Assembly: GCA_016780525.1 (NCBI GenBank)
Contig: JADHLR010000029.1
Location: 1 to 13,935 of the forward strand
Length of the DNA: 13,935 nucleotides
Direction of reading: 5' to 3'
From: Candidatus Puniceispirillum sp.
GTDB lineage: Bacteria; Pseudomonadota; Alphaproteobacteria; Puniceispirillales; Puniceispirillaceae
Positions 13,914-13,935 of the stretch are shown piece after piece. A model generated the notes under the pieces. The model worked only from the letters and a program-made list of their open reading frames with translations. It did not search any database and was not told the origin of the DNA. The stretch's first letter is position 1. The number at the start of each line of letters is the position of its first letter. The position numbers and the translations under genes were made by a program.

Positions 13914-13935
13914 TATTTTATTGCTGCGGCTAGAG

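Overview
The window looks like core chromosome of a marine-type alphaproteobacterium. The evidence is an invasion-associated-locus-B (IalB) family protein, a long class II fructose-bisphosphate aldolase of the proteobacterial/Calvin subtype next to a class I fructose-1,6-bisphosphatase, a proteobacterial-style TrxB and RlmN, a tesA/ybbA/ybbP locus, dense gene packing and a moderate GC content. A SAR116/Rhodospirillales-like source is my best guess, but it rests on protein flavour only. I see no rRNA, tRNA, insertion sequence, prophage or CRISPR array.

Left part (1-3056): the 3' end of an MFS transporter converges on trxB (thioredoxin reductase). trxB diverges from a secreted M23 (LytM-like) peptidase, which abuts an atypical SDR/epimerase gene with no spacer. 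Middle minus-strand block (7762 down to 3049): ialB-like gene and rlmN (overlapping, 4 bp), a Bax-inhibitor-1/YccA membrane protein with its own promoter and a dyad over the -35, a terminator hairpin, then fbp and fba, the opposed and shared steps of gluconeogenesis/glycolysis. fba runs into the SDR gene from the other side with an 8-bp convergent overlap.

Right part (7986-13935): tesA (SGNH-fold lysophospholipase/thioesterase) on the minus strand, divergent from ybbA-ybbP (ABC ATPase plus large FtsX-like permease, overlapping ATGA). Then argG (argininosuccinate synthase), a small uncharacterised exported protein of 74 residues on the minus strand with a good ribosome binding site, and a non-coding right end with a hairpin terminator-like structure and an 18-bp tandem repeat.

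Nothing here amounts to a clearly new biological system. The parts that remain unexplained are: three unrelated short tandem repeats, each of about three copies, in three intergenic spacers; a dyad on the BI-1 promoter; a possible leaderless fbp promoter; an M23 enzyme whose last zinc-binding His is Asp; the small two-cysteine exported protein; and the ambiguous right edge, where the tandem repeat is open in more than one frame.
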